Shown: positions 62,760 through 64,000 of the stretch, piece after piece | How positions within the stretch are numbered: the first letter of the stretch is position 1 | Layout of the letters: each line of letters opens with the position of its first letter | Assembly: GCF_002117125.1 (NCBI RefSeq) | Contig: NZ_CP019344.1 | Span: forward strand, 1,054,001 to 1,118,000 | Length of the DNA stretch: 64,000 bases | Source of the DNA: Nonlabens spongiae | GTDB taxonomy: Bacteria; Bacteroidota; Bacteroidia; Flavobacteriales; Flavobacteriaceae | Direction: 5' to 3' | Position numbers and translations under genes: made by a program | Notes under the pieces: model-generated | Told to the model about the DNA's origin: nothing | Database searches by the model: none | What the model saw: only the letters and a program-made list of their open reading frames with translations

Positions 62760-63119
62760 ATGAAAAGACATAACTATAAAGAGCTTAAAATTTGGCAGAA
62801 AGGAATTGAAATAGCATTTGAAGTAAGCGACTTGGTCGATTCGTTCCCAAAACATGAACGATATGATTTAAGCTCGCAAATTTCTAGATGCTCCGTTTCA
62901 ATGCCCTCAAATATTGCTGAAGGAAGCGCAAGAACTAATAAGTCTTTTAGTCATTTCATTGATATTTCACTCGGTTCTTCTTTCGAATTGGGAACTCAAC
63001 TTTTGATTGCAAATCACAAAAAATATATAACAGCAGAAAAATTAAATCAATTAGAAGAAATGAATGCTGAATTTCAGAGAATGAGTGCTGGATTTCAAAA
63101 CAAACTAAAAAGAGGCTGA
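62760..63119 (+). CDS. Four-helix-bundle (IVP-type) protein, second copy
   Basis: 119 residues, same family as the gene at 61124: YKELKIWQKGIEIAFEVS, YDLSSQISRCSVSMPSNIAEGSAR and FSHFIDISLGSSFELGTQLL. The two are diverged paralogues, both placed between beta-oxidation genes on the same strand. Confidence 0.93.
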   Translation: MKRHNYKELKIWQKGIEIAFEVSDLVDSFPKHERYDLSSQISRCSVSMPSNIAEGSARTNKSFSHFIDISLGSSFELGTQLLIANHKKYITAEKLNQLEEMNAEFQRMSAGFQNKLKRG

Positions 63120-63170
63120 TTTATGTCTATTCTCTTTTTTCTTTCTTCTTTATTCTAAAATTGAGCAACA

Positions 63171-64000
63171 ATGGGAACAACAGCAGAACAAACAAAAAAA
63201 GACACAATCCGCGGTGGTCAGTTCATCGTGAAAGAAGCAAATCCACAAGACATTTTTACTCCAGAAGACTTTACGGAGGAGCAGGTTATGATGAAAGAAT
63301 CTGTGAGAGAGTTTGTGGATAAGGAAATCGTACCTCACAAGGAGCGTTTCGAGAAAAAAGATTACGCTTTAACTGAAGAGGTCATGCGTAAAGCAGGGGA
63401 AATGGGCTTCTTAGGTGTAGCCGTACCTGAGGAGTATGACGGCCTAGGAATGGGATTTGTCTCTACCATGCTCGTTTGTGACTACATCTCAGGAGCTACT
63501 GGATCAATTGCGACCGCTTTTGGTGCACATACTGGAATTGGTACCATGCCTATTACCCTTTATGGAACTGAAGAGCAGAAGAAGAAATACGTTCCTAAAC
63601 TAGCTACCGGTGAGTGGTTTGGAGCCTACTGTTTGACAGAACCAGGTGCTGGATCAGACGCTAACTCTGGTAAAACAAAGGCAGAGCTTACAGAAGATGG
63701 GAAGCATTACAAGATTAACGGTCAGAAAATGTGGATTTCAAACGCTGGTTTCTGTGATGTATTTGTTGTTTTCGCTCGTATTGAAGACGATAAAAACATC
63801 ACCGGTTTCATCGTTGAGAATGACTCAGAAAATGGAATCTCAATGAACCCAGAGGAGCACAAATTGGGAATCCACTCCTCCTCTACCCGTCAGGTGTTTT
63901 TTAATGACACTTTAGTTCCTGTAGAGAACATGCTAGCCGGTCGCGGAGAAGGATTTAAAATAGCTATGAACGCACTCAACGTGGGACGTATCAAACTCGC
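63171..64000 (+). CDS. Acyl-CoA dehydrogenase, partial at window end
   Basis: At least 276 residues, starting MGTTAEQTKKDTIRGG and running past the window. The N-terminal helical domain (MGFLGVAVPEEYDGLGMGF) and the middle FAD/substrate domain (CLTEPGAGSDANSGKTKAEL, YKINGQKMWISNAGFCDVFVVFAR, LGIHSSSTRQVFF) are typical. It performs the first step of beta-oxidation, completing the set in this operon; the catalytic base should lie beyond the window. Confidence 0.95.
   Translation, partial: MGTTAEQTKKDTIRGGQFIVKEANPQDIFTPEDFTEEQVMMKESVREFVDKEIVPHKERFEKKDYALTEEVMRKAGEMGFLGVAVPEEYDGLGMGFVSTMLVCDYISGATGSIATAFGAHTGIGTMPITLYGTEEQKKKYVPKLATGEWFGAYCLTEPGAGSDANSGKTKAELTEDGKHYKINGQKMWISNAGFCDVFVVFARIEDDKNITGFIVENDSENGISMNPEEHKLGIHSSSTRQVFFNDTLVPVENMLAGRGEGFKIAMNALNVGRIKL

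Overview
The window reads as a chromosome segment of a marine-type Flavobacteriaceae (Bacteroidota). The evidence is two T9SS type B sorting-domain proteins, a GldM-C-like protein, promoters of the TAnnTTTG type, LuxC-like acyl-CoA reductase and SerC in their usual neighbourhood, and a highly iterated palindrome GCTTTCGCGAAAGC. That palindrome is what I would expect in a Nonlabens- or Dokdonia-like genome, but I cannot fix the genus from sequence alone. No rRNA, tRNA or CRISPR array was seen.

Layout. (1) 1-12.1 kb, backbone: SulP transporter, dicluster ferredoxin, acyl-CoA reductase, a DUF559 nuclease-like gene set among intergenic repeats, serC, small secreted or membrane proteins, a flavodoxin reductase-like enzyme, YjdM, a lipoprotein MsrB and a CAP protein. 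(2) 12.4-35.4 kb, a 23 kb accessory block. (3) 35.7-58.1 kb, backbone: purL, a TPR protein, Aba4-like and DUF983 membrane proteins, a 2OG-Fe(II) oxygenase, KAS III, an S41 peptidase, a DEAD-box helicase, a nitroreductase, an ABC exporter and two tandem T9SS surface proteins. (4) 58.2-64 kb, a fatty-acid beta-oxidation operon: marR, a fused HCDH/ECH protein, thiolase and acyl-CoA dehydrogenase (cut by the window end), with two four-helix-bundle genes between the enzyme genes.

The 23 kb block is the main discovery. It holds 17 gene cassettes, all with genes on the minus strand, separated by 16 imperfect palindromic repeats of about 135-200 bp. Every cassette has its own short sequence at one end (for example TTGTGCGC) and the exact reverse complement at its other end (GCGCACAA), joined to an invariant GTT/AAC. 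This is the R'/R'' logic of integron attC sites, and cassette 1 even matches the consensus RYYYAAC/GTTRRRY. No integron integrase lies in the window, so I call it an integron-like cassette array lacking an integrase (CALIN-like). Cargo is dominated by candidate defence and toxin genes: HigBA, PIN toxin-antitoxin, a GmrSD-type DUF262 protein, a RelA/SpoT-domain protein, a reverse transcriptase, a possible HEPN protein and a PLD protein with a DnaK-SBD-like tail. There are also a metal-resistance cassette and several lipoproteins.

Three full-length, apparently identical IS110-family elements (1330 bp each) and one 3' remnant all sit at the same position inside these repeats. Their left ends encode a structured RNA candidate with four short guides. 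Two match the cassette-array target (ATAGCCA and CAACA) and two match the element's own ends (CAGTTCT and TTAAG), as expected of an IS110 bridge RNA programmed for attC-like sites. An IS982 element interrupts the RelA/SpoT gene with a 7-bp target duplication, and removing it restores the frame. Several cassettes carry single-base frameshifts, so the array looks partly decayed, unless these are sequencing errors.
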